From Neodiprion pinetum (taxonomy: Eukaryota > Arthropoda > Insecta > Hymenoptera > Diprionidae): a stretch of DNA of 64,000 nucleotides. A program made the translations under genes and the position numbers. The stretch is from assembly GCF_021155775.2 (NCBI RefSeq), contig NC_060233.1:34193077-34257076 (forward strand), in the 5' to 3' direction. How positions within the stretch are numbered: the stretch's first letter is position 1; the number at the start of each line of letters is the position of its first letter. The notes beneath the pieces are model-generated. The model saw only the letters and a list, made by a program, of their open reading frames with translations, did not search any database and had not been told where the DNA came from. Of this stretch, positions 51,495 through 64,000 are shown piece after piece.

Positions 51495-52956
51495 ACAGAG
51501 ACGATCCGATCTTTCAGGGTACACGCTCGATTGAACCGTATTACGATACGGGGATCGAAGCTCGAATCGTGATTATCCCGCAGAATTCTCTGCGCAGCGA
51601 CCAAGGCCAATCGTTAATTTTCCTCGTCGAATCGCAATTAGGACAAAGTTTGCACGAGATAATGTAACAGGTTCAATGATAAATCGGTATCGCTCTGCAC
51701 GTTATATACCCAGCGAACGTTTACTTATTCCGCGAGAGATTCGTCGAGGATTGGGTATAATAAGGTACGACGACGGATCGAGGATCACGGTTAGGACGGG
51801 CAAAAAGTTCGGGCCGGAAATCGTAACGACTTAAGTTTCGGTCCTGTGTGGAAAAACGACTTTGAACCGGCGCGGAAACGGCAAAAACAAAGGGCGGGGG
51901 GAACTCGCGTCTCTTCGGTTTCACTGTTTTACCACATCAGGTGGCCTTATACAGAGTCCTCCTCGTTCTCCTCTCGTGTCCATCGTCCCGAGACACTGCT
52001 TTATTAAATTAGACTTGTACGTACCTGGTAATTCACGGTTGTTTAGTAGTTCTAAATTACGAAATCGCTTCTCTTGCTCGGTTCCATCCCACGATGCAGG
52101 AAATCATCGATGTTCGAAACACGTTTCCAGGTCAGTTTTACAACCACCATCGTCATATCAGTTTTACTATATGTATATTTATTTTTGCGGGATTCTGCCG
52201 CAATTGTCCAAGCTAATCGTCGTGGAATCGATTACTGCAAAAAGATGTCGCCAATCAGCGGTTCTTTGTCACTGCTCCGTTAGGTAAAAACGTATATATG
52301 CATCCGGTGTACGTGATATAGAGCCTACGACGAAGTCTATCCCGTATAATAGGCGGGCTAAGACGAAGCCAGAGTTTATCGGTCTTACACCTAGTATACG
52401 AGAGTTATTTGCCACCGGATCTCCGCCTTATCTGTTTCTCATTAGCTACCGCCGTACCGTCGGTTCGTGCACGAGTATCTAAGGTACCAGTGACTCTGTC
52501 ATGGCGTCAAATGATTCCAACGAGTCGGACAATGAATCAAAGTCGAAGCGATGCGAGAGTGATTTCATTACACTGTTTTTCGACTGTCTTTGGATCGTGA
52601 GCGATTTTTATCATCGCGAGTGAGTGTACGACAGTGTGACATGAGCCATCGATTTTCCTTGACGGCGTTGGCATCTACCAGCGCTCATACTTGTAGGCGT
52701 AATTTGGTGTAACCGTTGTCGAGTAGTAACGTAATTGCAGTAGCTGGAGGCGAGGCTCTAACCAATTTATTGTACCTAATATGAAATACAAGAAACTTTT
52801 CTTCATCTATTTTCATACCTCGTTGTTCCTTTTTTCCTCTTTGGTACGTTGTATTGGTGAAGTGGACGTCCAGCTACCGAGTGAGGCCAGCCCAACAACC
52901 GTTTAGCGTTCGGTGTTCGAGCCTTTCTAATTACAAACCCGTAACCACGTCTTCCC

Positions 52957-52986
52957 GTTCGTTCATTCGTTCGTTCGTTCGTTCGT
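52957..52986. repeat. (GTTC)n microsatellite
   Basis: Seven GTTC units with one ATTC variant. Confidence 0.9.
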
Positions 52987-54232
52987 CCATCCCACGCTGC
53001 ACACGTGCTCGTGCGCGCACGAGCTCTTTCCAACCGTCGGTTGAAAGTTTACAACGTATATACGGGTAGACACGTGATATCAATATGTCCGGTTAACGAG
53101 CTAATGGACGTCTCTGGGACTCGCCTTGTTCCCCGGTCAAAACAGGATATCACCTACGTACTTTATACCTCGGTGACACCTCCCTGGTAAACTTTCTCTC
53201 TCTCTCTCTTATTCGACACGGTCGCGACGATACACGTGACTAGTTGTCTAGAGATTTTTATACTCTCGAACTCGTACAATCGACGGGCTCGATTCGTACA
53301 CGATTCGGGAACAAAGTCCTCCGGATACAGTATCGAAAAGTTATTTCGACGTTTACCGGAACGAAGCGTAGGTACACGCACGTTCGAGTTCGACTGAAAT
53401 ATGAGAATAATCATTTCTCCGCACGTCATTTCTACCGGTACACGATGGTAATGATAATGTATGCCCGATCTCCGCGCGATGCCGTGAATAGCGGGCGGGG
53501 GCGGATCTCGGCTACTCGTTGTTTCGCACCGTCGAGGAATAAGTCGGCGTGAAATTGGTAGGAGTTGGTCCGAGGAGAAAGATGCCGAGTCACTCGACGA
53601 TCCCGCGGACCCGCGATTCGTCTCGGGATTTGGGATTCATTGCCCAGGTATAGGTATAGATTATAGGTACTCCCCTTACACTCTCGTAGGCATATTAACT
53701 CCCGGTGGGATAAGGTATAGACGTACGTGTAACGATTCCTCTTGGGAGGTGATGCTTTTTACCGGACTCTTTCTTCATTGAGCATAACAAACCTGTTACT
53801 TTTTACAGAGCCCCGTGTTGGCTCTCATGTTCCAACGTTTAGACGTTCGAATTTTCCGCACAATTCTCGAGCTTGCCGCGGTGTTGGGATCCGTGCTGGA
53901 AGCACCTGCGAGGGCTAATTGTTTTTTCTCATTTTAAATTGCCAACTAATTCGGCTGGCCTGGGCGCGGTGCAGCCCCTGGGTCGGTCATCCTGCAGCTC
54001 TGGGCAAGCGGCGATGATGAATGCGCGACGCCTAATGAATATTTTTCAAATTCATCACCCGGTTTGTGTATCTTTTCGAATTAATGCATGGGAAAGTTGC
54101 GGTACCGCATCCCCCTTACACCCCCGGTTACTGGCGCCCCGGCCTGCGGCTCTTGTATTCCGGCGCTCCACCTTCACCTTCGGGAATAATCATTTGTCTC
54201 GAGGACCCGTGGAAAAGGTGCGAATGCCACGC

Positions 54233-54263
54233 ATTATACGTATTATACGTATTATACGTATTA
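54233..54263. repeat. 9-bp tandem repeat, 3.4 copies
   Basis: ATTATACGT repeated three times perfectly plus ATTA. Confidence 0.95.
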
Positions 54264-55159
54264 GTGCAGCATAGCATTTTCTCGTTACAACTCCGTCGTT
54301 TTTTAAACATATTTTATAACGCGATGATGTTGTATATACCGGAAGTGGCCGTTAGGTGTTGATGCCTGACTCGGCGCGGGACGGAGCCAATTGTGTATGA
54401 AATTAGATCGGCAACGATCGGGTAAATTAAGGAAGTGAAACGTGCAGTGCAGGATAAAACTCGACGAGCCGGCTATGATGCTCGTTATTCTGCTCGATTG
54501 AACAGAAGTGCTGGTTATAATGAGTTACCCACCTACTCGTACCTATATTTCATATTATATTTACATCGGTGCAGCTTCTATACATACGACATATATGTAT
54601 ATACACGCTTTTATTGCTACTCTGTTATTTGCTTTTATTCCTAACACTTCTCAGATCCTCCAGCCGTTATTCTAACCATTCGCAGTCATTGATCAATAGT
54701 TACAAAATTCGTTATGCTCACGGAATTTCTGATTTCTGTATTTCAAGTCGGATCTTGCAGATTAAACGGCACTTTTAGTCAGTGGAATGATTCCTCTACC
54801 GACGATTAGGTTTCATAGCTACCCTGTCCATGCTACCCTTTGAGTCTAGGATCACCCTTCACGAAGAGTCTGAGAGATATCGGAGGCATACGGGGTAGGT
54901 CTGGAATATCAAAGGGCGACACGTATAATGACAAGGCTTAGCGGCTGCGGTCATCTGGTATAATTTCTAGGGATAGTCATCCTATCCAGCCTCTACCCCG
55001 GGTGCAGTTTGACCGTCGCCGAGGATCGCGGTCTGGGACGTTTGCGGTTTCCACGATCGCAGCAAACTTGGAAGTAATTTGTTGACGCGCGATCGTCGAG
55101 GAACGAGGTCTACCTACGTAGTTATAAGCCGTGTGTATAAGGGAAGCGATGCCCACCAC

Positions 55160-55199
55160 CTTCTTCTTCTTCTTCTTCTTCGTCGTCTTCGTCTTCTTC
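55160..55199. repeat. (CTT)n trinucleotide tract
   Basis: CTT units with CGT interruptions. It creates the poly-Arg and poly-Leu frames seen here on both strands. Confidence 0.9.
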
Positions 55200-55456
55200 C
55201 TATTCCACTGCAGCTACGCTTCGCGGCATACGCAGGACCAGACGAGATGGTATCACGTTCGGTTTGTTTAAGCCACTCACACACAACACAGACGTACACC
55301 TGGCTATACCTTTTAGCCGAGGTAATTGATTCTCGGCTTGGACTTGCGGGGCCCGCGGGGGCCTCCGCCATCAATCACCGAGGGCCCGCGCGGGACCTGG
55401 TGCTCCGACGTCGTTCGACGACGAGGAACCATCGCGGTTCGAACGGACAAATAGCA

Positions 55457-55475
55457 CCCCCCCCCCCCCCCCCCC
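55457..55475. repeat. Poly-C tract (19 bases)
   Basis: Uninterrupted C run. Confidence 0.9.
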
Positions 55476-57306
55476 TCACTCCCCCACCACCTCACTACCC
55501 TCATTCTCGCCTCCCACCGACACACGTTCAATCAGGGGAGGGCGAATGCTTCCAAGATAGGGTGTACGTCCAAGTTTGTACAGCCTCCAAGTTATATCTA
55601 CTCGTACTGGAACGCTGTAATGCGATTCGAAGACGTTTCGTGCGTATCTTTGGTTGATTGGTCTTAGGCCGGTACACAATACAAATATCCTTGGTCGAAT
55701 ATACCTAAATAGCTTTTTCTCTCATTTTAATGCGGTAACGTTGTCGGTTGACTTTCATTCTTTGTGAAAATTTACCGCAAGTACCCGTTATGTACCTACT
55801 CGATATATTATTTACTCTTCATTTAGTAAGTTGAGTAAACTCAGTTAGCTTGTTCCGTGAACCGTGTTAATTGGTTTCTTTCGAACCTAGGGGACTCGCT
55901 TGATTCGTTTCTTTGCGTTGCTGTTATTCTAATTTATCCAGGACATTTTTCTGCTTATCGAACGGCATGTCACAATTTTTTGGAATATACCAATTTTAAC
56001 CTGTTTTTCTCCCTACCACAGCAAATTGGTTGAGAAATCTGTCTAGGCATTGAAAAAATTATAAAACTTGAATAGTTCCGGGACATGGTTGGTTAAAACG
56101 TATTTTCTGTCGAGAAACGTGATTCGACGGTTGCACTTTATGGTTTTTAAAACCCCCGTGTGATATGCTATGGTTATAAGACGTTGTTCGGATCAGAGCT
56201 TACCGTTCAAAGCGAAAAGTTCTGATCGATCAAATAGATACAGCGGACATGGCAGTTTCTCATTCCGCTATGCAAGGCTAAGTTCAGTTCGTAATTGACT
56301 ACTCGAACTATGCAGTCAACTTCTGATTATAATCAAAACAAGTCATGCGTCTCTTTTTGTTATTTTTACTGTCGGTCCGTCAACAATTGCCAGAGTAAGA
56401 AAAACTCTTGAAGCTTCGGCTCTCCGAGCAGAAGATACTTTCGGTACGGGTAGTCGTTCGCCCCGATCGCTCGATGTCCAGTGGACCGAACCGCGAGGAC
56501 ATCTTTTGTTGGCGCGCGCTGGTCAAAACGCGTGCAACAGCTAATGGCCGTGATTGCCTGCAGCCGTGGCCGGCCGATTGTCAAATTATTGATAATCTCG
56601 CTAAACCAACAACCAGCTGCGGGTGAGATACACATACGCAGATATACACTTTCTACGCCTGCAGCTTGAGTCGGTTCAACCGCAGACCAAGATTATTACA
56701 CAGCTCCACGTCTCGGTCGCGGTCGCGGATGGATGTACACATTATAGGTGTACGCGGCATGCCGTAAGTCTATACATATTATTTACTTACAGTCGCTCCG
56801 CGTTTGTGTGGGTACACAGCTTAACCAAAAACTCACTCGATTGAACAATGGTCGATCGGTTTCCTCCCGTCCGTACCTTAAGCTCTTTGCCTCAATAATT
56901 GGCTATAATAATATAGGTGCACGGACCGAAGTGCACTGAAATCGCCAGTCCTGCAGGGGAACCGGCCGCGTTGCGGTACATGCGCGGATTATCGCTGGTA
57001 TCCTGCTGTAAGGTATAATATATGCACACCGGACGTGTTGCAGTATCCATTGCACCTCGTTTAGATCACTTGGAACCAATCCCATTGGAAATTATAGAGA
57101 TTATAAACTCGCATTTATCAATCGGAAGGTCTCGCTGCTTCGCAGAGTCTGGAGTGCCGGTGCCGCTGATATAGGAAGAGCGGTAGGATAGACGGTAAAA
57201 CACTTTGATTAAAGATCTCTCGTGGTGACAAGTTATGTGTCTAAGAAATTGAACCAATTTCTTGGGTGGTGAACGATAAGCCTGTACGCTTTCTCATCCT
57301 CGTCTC

Positions 57307-57325
57307 GCTGCTGCTGCTGCTGCTG
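57307..57325. repeat. (CTG)n trinucleotide tract
   Basis: Six perfect CTG/GCT units. Confidence 0.9.
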
Positions 57326-59239
57326 TTCCTCGTGCTGCGAGGCCAAGATCCGTACGCGGCAAGGAGGCGTAGATTAACCAATCAACCGGGCTTTGGTGCC
57401 ACCGCAGCACAATGGCCACTTTAACGAGTGTTGCCCATAGATATTATATCGGGTAGATCGATCCGTCGTTCGTTTCTATCGGTCATCGGTAGGTAGCCCT
57501 TTTTTGTCAATCTCTCATCCAATGCCAGCGGGGGCGATGCCTACGCGCGTAACAACCGGCAGCGTGCGCGAACGAATATCGATTCTCTCGGTGCATCCTC
57601 ACGCGTCGAAAAATCAGCCGAGCTGCTTTGGTGATGGATCGCGCGTGGAAATCTGACTGTATAATTGTATTACTTTTATAACGAGTTTGTTTGTAATTTT
57701 TGAGGGCGTCGCGCGCCTGTTTTACGCGTCAATTTGCTGTTCTTTTGCCGCAAAAACGATAAAGGGAAGCCCCGACCCTCGGTATAATCGGTTGAAAGGA
57801 AACGATTGCGTCACGATGATGTCATTAGCAGGCGCCACGCCCCCTACGGCGCTACCCCGTTACGCCGCGTCATCTTTCGATGACTCGCGATCGCTGGTTT
57901 CGGTTCCCGATCCTCCTACTCCCCGTTCTCCACAGGGTCCCGCTTCTTCTTAGTTTTTTCGGGAAGGTTATACGTACGCCAACCGCATTAGGCATGGCAA
58001 GCAGGTGAACGTATTTACCGGTGAAACAATGTAATTTATCCACCCTAATGGAGTCTAAACCTTCGTAATTATTTCAACCGGATCCCAGGTTTCGGGCAAA
58101 CGAGAGAAAAAATAAATAACGGAATGGCTCGTCGGCAAACTGTGCAGGGTTGACTGCTCCAAAGACCCTCTAAGTGGTTGCAGGTTACGGATGGCACTTC
58201 GCCTCCATTGACCGGTTTCCCCCTTTGCGGCCTCATGATTATTCTCATCTCCGATCGATCCTCGTATCTATTTTTTGGACAATTTGCCGTACGTTAAGGC
58301 TCGGCACTGTTTAATAATAAATTTGAACCAAAACTGGAATGGAATATACCTATACTGCTATCGCAAGTCTTACACTTGCTTTCGATAACTTTTTTCTCCA
58401 GAATCTGTAACATAGTTTCAAAAGTCTACGTATACAGATACTGTTAGACATTTCATCATTTTGAATTTATCGTTTGATCGACCTATCATATATAGGTATC
58501 CACATCCAATTGATAACGACAGCATGTTATAATGCAGGGGAGGTTCGGTTGGGTTAGGTTAGTCATTAGTTTATTACTCGTATAAGACGCGGGATAATCA
58601 GATAAAACGTACACGTAGCACACGCCTTGTATGATATACGTATAAGAGAGGATGCGCGGATCGGATATAGGCAATACTGCAATCTAATTGCGCGTAATGA
58701 GGGTTATAAAATTCGATTATCCCAACTCCTGTTCTTATCTTTCACCTTCCGTTTAACTCACTGCAGACTACACACTCATGTTTCTGTAACCCGTGCACGC
58801 TATGTACTGTAACAGCTATTACACCGTAGCTCGACTCATACTTTATACCGCACACAGTTTCCTCGAACTCAACTGTGATGATGCCAGACTCATGCTCACC
58901 CATGAAACCATGGTGGCTCATCCACACGCGCTATGTGTATATCTCTATGTGTCTGCAGTCAATATGTTGCGCAGGGAAAAACCGGCTATCTCCCATATGC
59001 TTTTTCGTCCGGGCAACGAAGATGACGGTGATGATGATGAAGAAGAAGAAGGAGGAGAAAAAACAAAGAAAAAGGGGCAGGGGGGAAGTTATTGGGAAGC
59101 TACGGGCCGATCGGTGATAATTATAATCGTATATAATTTCTACTCGGTAGCCAGCCTCAATCATCTTGATCAGATTAAAGCGGCATCTGCGGGATCGGGC
59201 ACAGAGGGATGTCCGAGGCTCGTAGGTTAATCGTGAGAT

Positions 59240-60200
59240 AACGAAGATCGACCCGCGCGGTGCACGATGCCTATGGAATTGACTCGCTGCTGCCGTTGCT
59301 GCAAGGATCGTTCACGGTCATCGGCACCGCGATGATAATGATGACGATGACGACGACGACGACGGTCCGCGTGATCAGCTCTTGCGATCTCCGAGATCCG
59401 GATTTCTTCTCTCTCTCTCTCGGCACTCGATGCGTGCATGGTCCGTTGGTACCAACCCTGTTGCTACGTGCTACCAAATTCACCCTCGTAGGGAAAAGGG
59501 CGCCGAGGATCATAGCGGTAAGATCGGTGGTGGTTACGCCGCGTTTCCATACCGGCGGTATCTGGTTGGTTGCCATTCCAAGCGACATACCCTCCCTCGT
59601 CTCTTCTCCCCCTCGCGTTTCTCCCACCCCTGTTAGTCCCCGGAGGGCACGACGAGGCAGGTTAAGAGACGAAGTACCGCAACGTCATGGGCGGTGTTGC
59701 GTACGCGTAGGAGCCCAGTGGTTAAGTCGTACGGATGCGGCTCGGATTGGTCGCCGAACAACCGACGGGGAGGACCTGCGCGTTCGCGGGCGGTTACCAT
59801 CGCGGCTACCAAGAGAGAGGAGGGACACGCTCGTTCGACGGAGAGAAAGGCCGAGGGACGAGGACGAGGGAGAGCGGGACGAGGTGGGGCAAACCGGGTT
59901 GCCGATGCGGGAGTCGGGATTCCATCTGCCTCGCAGGCACACCGTTTCACGCAGTCGCAGTGACCGCACCTACCACAACGAACCGTGTACACCTACCTGT
60001 AAACACCGGCCGTCGCGCCTCGATCGCGTTACGTTAGAAACCGAAGGCGTTGCGTAATCGAACCCGTGTACTTGCCCGTCCACGATACGGACGTTTCGCG
60101 CTACGCGTATTATCATACCTCTGACACTGGGGTGCGGATCACGTAACGATCGAACGATCCGTCCGATGATCCCGCGATCGCGGCCGAACGGTGGTCATCC
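59240..60200. other. CpG-rich block with the longest open frame of the window (265 codons)
   Basis: Base composition changes sharply: the block is GC-rich and full of CG dinucleotides, and several frames on both strands stay open together (59260-60057, 59633-59992 minus, 59685-59969 minus, 59735-60037). Simultaneous openness on both strands is what a stop-poor, GC-rich sequence gives, so the 265-codon frame, which is very Arg-rich from about residue 120 onward, is not good evidence of a protein. It begins at an ATG at 59269 or a nearby alternative start, contains a (GAC)n stretch and shows no domain. A promoter-associated CpG-rich region, an untranslated exon or an unrecognised coding exon are all possible. 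Confidence 0.35.
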
Positions 60201-60253
60201 TTTGCCTATGTGGTTGTACACGCGGTTGTGCGTTGTACCACGGTGTTGTGACA

Positions 60254-60278
60254 AATATATATATATATATATATATAA
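60254..60278. repeat. (TA)n microsatellite
   Basis: Twelve TA units. Confidence 0.95.
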
Positions 60279-61257
60279 TACATGCATGTATACACACGTG
60301 TATATGAATGTATGTATGTGTAAAGAACTAATATTTAAACAACTGTGTTTGAACTGTCGCTCTTCAACGACCTCACGTTTCCTCACCACCGATTGTGTGT
60401 CGTAACCTAACCGAGTGCAATTTAACCTCCCTCACGAGCCCCAATAACACCCGGACAACGCGATCATTAACCACGTCGTCGTTTGTCAAGAGTAATCCTG
60501 TCGACGCAGAAGGGTGAGTCATTAATACCGCACGCCTTTGCCGCAATTTCCCGATGACACGCGACGAAGAACAACTTTACGCCGACGATACGAGCCGGGG
60601 TGTCGCGATGCAATGGTCAGTGTTCGTACGCGCGCGGATAACACTTACGAATTACGCGGTTCGATCGATGTTATACACACTTACGTCCTGCTGCACACGG
60701 GCATGCAACGAACCGATAAACTTTCACTCTATACATCCAGCTTCACCCTTGGTGTATTTATTTATTTATTTATTCTTATTGATTTTTTTGCATCACAAAA
60801 CACGAATTACGCACGAGACACTCTACGGTGGCTCGGTCGATCTCTCCGATCACGTAGAACTGCGGCGAGGTACAGAAATACTCGAAGCAAAACACTAATT
60901 ATCCGAGTAATAATCGAGGGGATATAATAAAGCATTCAAGTACATTTCTTGGTCGTGGTGGACGTTGCTGCTGCGCCTCCTTACAGCCAGCCGAGTCTCC
61001 GTGATAATTTGATTTTAACGCGCGAATGATCGTGCCGTGTGGTTACCATGCGCTTTACGTACAGCGACGTCATGCCGTCAGAATCGATTGCGAAAGCTCG
61101 AGTTGTTTGTCTGGATATAATTATCTACCGATGAAGTATATGTAATACCATGGAGTTGATTGATACCGAGTATGTATAATATACGTATTTTATACTTAAT
61201 ACAAACAAAGCTTGGAAATATTGTTGAAATATTTGAAACGCTGTGCCGTGTCAGATA

Positions 61258-61282
61258 AATATAATATATATATATATATAAT
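61258..61282. repeat. (TA)n microsatellite
   Basis: Alternating TA with one A-A break near its start. Confidence 0.9.
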
Positions 61283-62231
61283 TTAACGGTAATCGTGTTC
61301 TTTGCGATAAGCAATCTTAATTGGATATTACTTATATATATGACTACAACATCGAGTATTTATGTTGTATACTTTCCTGTTACACGATGTGTCGCGATTA
61401 TTTCCTCTTTTCTTTTTCCTCAATGCTTATTGACATTGCGATGGAAAATTGTAAGCGAATCGTATGTATTATATGTTCTATGAAAAGTTGCTTCGAGGAC
61501 TTTTATCCATCGACTTACCGTTATCCCGTGCCCTTTCAACGGCAATCGCTAATGGACCGACAAAGATGTGGCGCCCGGCGTGCCTAACATTACCTGCAGA
61601 CCGTCGATGCAGCTGCCATGCACCGAACGAAATCGGAGGCGACCCTGGCAGTGATTCCCGTCATTCCTACGCGACGGATAAATTCCACTGTATCCACGCG
61701 TGCACGCGTCGAAGAAATATCGAACGACTGTGGCGACGCGGTCAATTCCGGATTCCGTATTACACGCCCATACATCCCGGTACCGGAATAATTGCATTGT
61801 GCATGTGAGCTTGTTCAATAAGCTTTCCGATAAGAGGCGCGTTTACTGCCGTTCGAGGCTGACGTGTTCCAGAGCTCGGTTCACATCGTGTACAAGATTC
61901 AATCTATGTAAGAACATACAATTCTGTCACGATTAGATAAGATATGCATTATTGTATACACGAAAAGAGCTGCGGTCGAACGAATCTCCTCGCTCAAAGC
62001 TGTGTCAGCACGTGTAAATGTGTTCGAGCCGCAAGGTATGCAAGGGATATTTCATCGGAAACTCACGTTACACGGCACGAGGATAATCTCTTACGAAGCT
62101 TCGACCTCATCGGGGCTTGTAAATATACGTACGAGTTTCGTGGAAAGTATACTCAGGGCGAAAAGATTTTGCATCTAATCCGGGGTCGGATGCAGGAATT
62201 AAAATTGCAAATAAGAAGTGGTGATAAATGA

Positions 62232-62268
62232 ATTAAAAAAAAATGAATAAATAAATAAATAAATAAAA
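62232..62268. repeat. (AAAT)n microsatellite
   Basis: A-rich lead followed by about seven AAAT units. Confidence 0.9.
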
Positions 62269-62355
62269 AACGCCAACGACCGCGGGATCCTTCCTCGAAT
62301 GACAATCTCTCGGTCGCGGGCGAGCAGATTATTGTATGAGTAACGCGGATGGGCA

Positions 62356-62392
62356 TATATATATACACACACACTCACATATATATATATGT
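62356..62392. repeat. Compound (AT)n(AC)n microsatellite
   Basis: AT units, then CACACACAC, then AT units again. Confidence 0.85.
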
Positions 62393-64000
62393 ACGCCGTG
62401 TCCGGGAGGCAGGGAGGCAGGGAGAGGCGGCTGATAGGGAACTAGTCCTCGGGATCCCCATTAGCGTAATGGGGCAGCGTATATAGTCCCCTTGCGCGGA
62501 GTGACGGTCATCTCCGAGTGTACCCTACCTGTTCGGGACCGACCCGGGGTGCCAGGGTCGACTGTACCGTCGCCCGATACCTCGGGCCCAAGGATTATGC
62601 CAGCTTTTAATAAGAGGGGATCGGGGCGAACCGAGATAACGACGGTAAATAACTTGTTTATATCTACGGCAGCGCGGACTCAACCTGAAAGCGTACGTTG
62701 TACCACCGACAACGCGATGCTCACAGAATTTCATGGTATACCGGTAATTCCGGGCTGCGGGAGAATGTCACTCGACGTTGCGTTCGAGGTTACGTCCTAG
62801 TTTTTGAAACGAAAAATGGAAGCTGGGAATCCCTGTGCAAAGTTGACACGCGGTAAGCTTTCCTGCATCTTTGAAAAGATGTTATTCTTTGAGGGAAATG
62901 TGAGGACATCGTCGAATCGAAGACGATAGATATGCGATTTTGAGGGAATCATGGCATGACCCAGAATAAGACCCGTTCAAACATAAAACGTGTCTACTAG
63001 TTTCGCTCGTTGGTTAAACTTAAGTTTCAAATCAACCGTGTCGTTTTTGTCGTGTAACGTCAATTAATTCGTAGAGATGATACTTCGGATTTGTTGGAAT
63101 GTCTAAAACTTTTCTACTTTTGATTACACTCAAATTTACATAATGTGTCTTTGCAACGATTGTACCACGACGCAACGAGAGATATTCGAACAAATATTCC
63201 ATAATCTATACGCGTATGCTAAATAAATCACAGCGTTTATCGATACTTTCTGAAAATTACACCGTTAATTTACTTATCGTTACTTTTACCTGTAGGCGCG
63301 GATCTTTACTATGTGAAAAAAATTGAGGAACAGGTTTAAAAATAACGCCAAAGTGGCCTCGCAAGAACCACTTGGAAACGATGAGGACCCTGTGCTAAAG
63401 CTCCAGAGGAGAGATGCAGAGGAAAATATACTTATAATCTGGGGTTGAATTACCGGGATTTCAGAAGAGTGCTGGAAGTTCCAGAGAGAAATAAACTAAA
63501 AACCAAAAAGAAGCAGGATCGGTGAGTAAGTGGGAGAGAAATCCTGTGGGACTACCAGGTCGTAAATTTTTTTTACACAGTATCCGCCGCTCTGTTATTT
63601 GCGGGGGTTGCGGAGATCCACTACCACTCTTTTCGCCACCGGTTCGTATTACACCTATCTACTAGAACGAGACGGAACAACCCTAGCTGGATGTAGCGAC
63701 CTGCGGTTACCTGGGTGGTAGCTGCCTCCCTTTACCCTTGGACACCATCAGGCCTTACCACTTACCGGCTGCATCGCTTCCGGTCTCTGGGTTTCTGCTC
63801 ATCGATCCACCGTTTATCTCGCCGAGCAGAAGTCCTCGTGAATTTATACCTGCAGCACTGCGACGCGTTGTTGCACAAGGTCCTCGAGTATCCTGCGAGG
63901 AACGAGACAATGACGGGAAAACGACGAGAGCCTTGTGCATTCGCAAGTCCGCTCGAATGACGGTGTAATTTGATCCGACGCGGAACGAGAGTCGCTGCCG

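Larger units (their letters stand above)
49565..59200. other. Non-coding stretch with microsatellites and possible regulatory blocks
   Basis: Holds a pyrimidine tract (51424-51494), (GTTC)n (52957-52986), a 9-bp tandem repeat (54233-54263), CTT and poly-C tracts, and (CTG)n at 57307-57325. Mixed-composition, non-repetitive blocks at about 50130-50280, 53930-54180 and 57960-58270 resemble conserved non-coding DNA by texture only. The 192-codon frame at 55079-55657 runs through the CTT and poly-C repeats and is not a gene. Confidence 0.4.
60201..64000. other. Non-coding right edge with microsatellites
   Basis: (TA)n tracts at 60254-60278 and 61258-61282, an (AAAT)n tract at about 62232-62268, and a mixed (AT)n/(AC)n tract at 62356-62392. 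No gene is supported. The frames at 62492-62800 and 63715-63968 lack splice context. Confidence 0.45.

Noticed and set aside
55079..55657. 192-codon open frame
   Set aside because: It runs through a (CTT)n tract and a poly-C run; no domain or splice support.
1..64000. CRISPR arrays, bacterial operons, organellar or viral genes
   Set aside because: None seen; spliced metazoan genes identify this as insect nuclear DNA.

Overview
This is a eukaryotic window, almost certainly insect and probably hymenopteran; a sawfly would fit, but that is a guess. The evidence is a sparse, intron-containing gene layout, metazoan proteins of insect type (a RhoL-like small GTPase, CBP20, a MICOS apolipoprotein-O-like protein), frequent CpG, many TA, TACG and trinucleotide microsatellites, and small non-autonomous DNA transposons. 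Nothing bacterial, viral or organellar was seen. Most open frames of 60-190 codons here are chance frames without splice or codon support.

Only about 9.5-16 kb is gene-dense. From left to right it holds a five-exon MICOS subunit gene (MIC27/APOOL-like, minus strand), a roughly 1.1 kb shared upstream region with two doubtful small ORFs, a three-exon nuclear cap-binding protein subunit 2 gene (CBP20, plus strand), and a four-exon RhoL-like Rho-family GTPase (minus strand). CBP20 and the GTPase converge, with candidate poly(A) signals only about 70 bases apart. For all three genes the exon joins were rebuilt by hand, with GT-AG ends and matching phases, giving predicted proteins of 260, 164 and 184 residues.

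Left of this cluster (1-9 kb), three small plus-strand exons share compatible phases and encode a proline/histidine/acid-rich, low-complexity segment of an unrecognised protein. Two foldback elements follow at 3.2-4.2 kb. Between 16 and 24 kb there are three further candidate short DNA-transposon derivatives: piggyBac-type (TTAA ends), mariner/Tc1-type (weak) and hAT-type (150 bp with a perfect 8-bp target duplication).

From 24 kb onward the window looks like the 5' end and first introns of one or two regulatory genes. One ATG-initiated exon lies at 24.8 kb. A promoter-like stretch with (GA)n sits at 28.4 kb, followed by a long leader with a uORF and a first coding exon at 29.6 kb that carries an eh1-like repression motif (FSIRSLV). 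No later exon of either gene was found. The remaining 34 kb is non-coding, with microsatellites, a 376-bp imperfect hairpin at 31 kb, a CpG-rich block at 59-60 kb and several AT/GC-mosaic blocks that could be enhancers.
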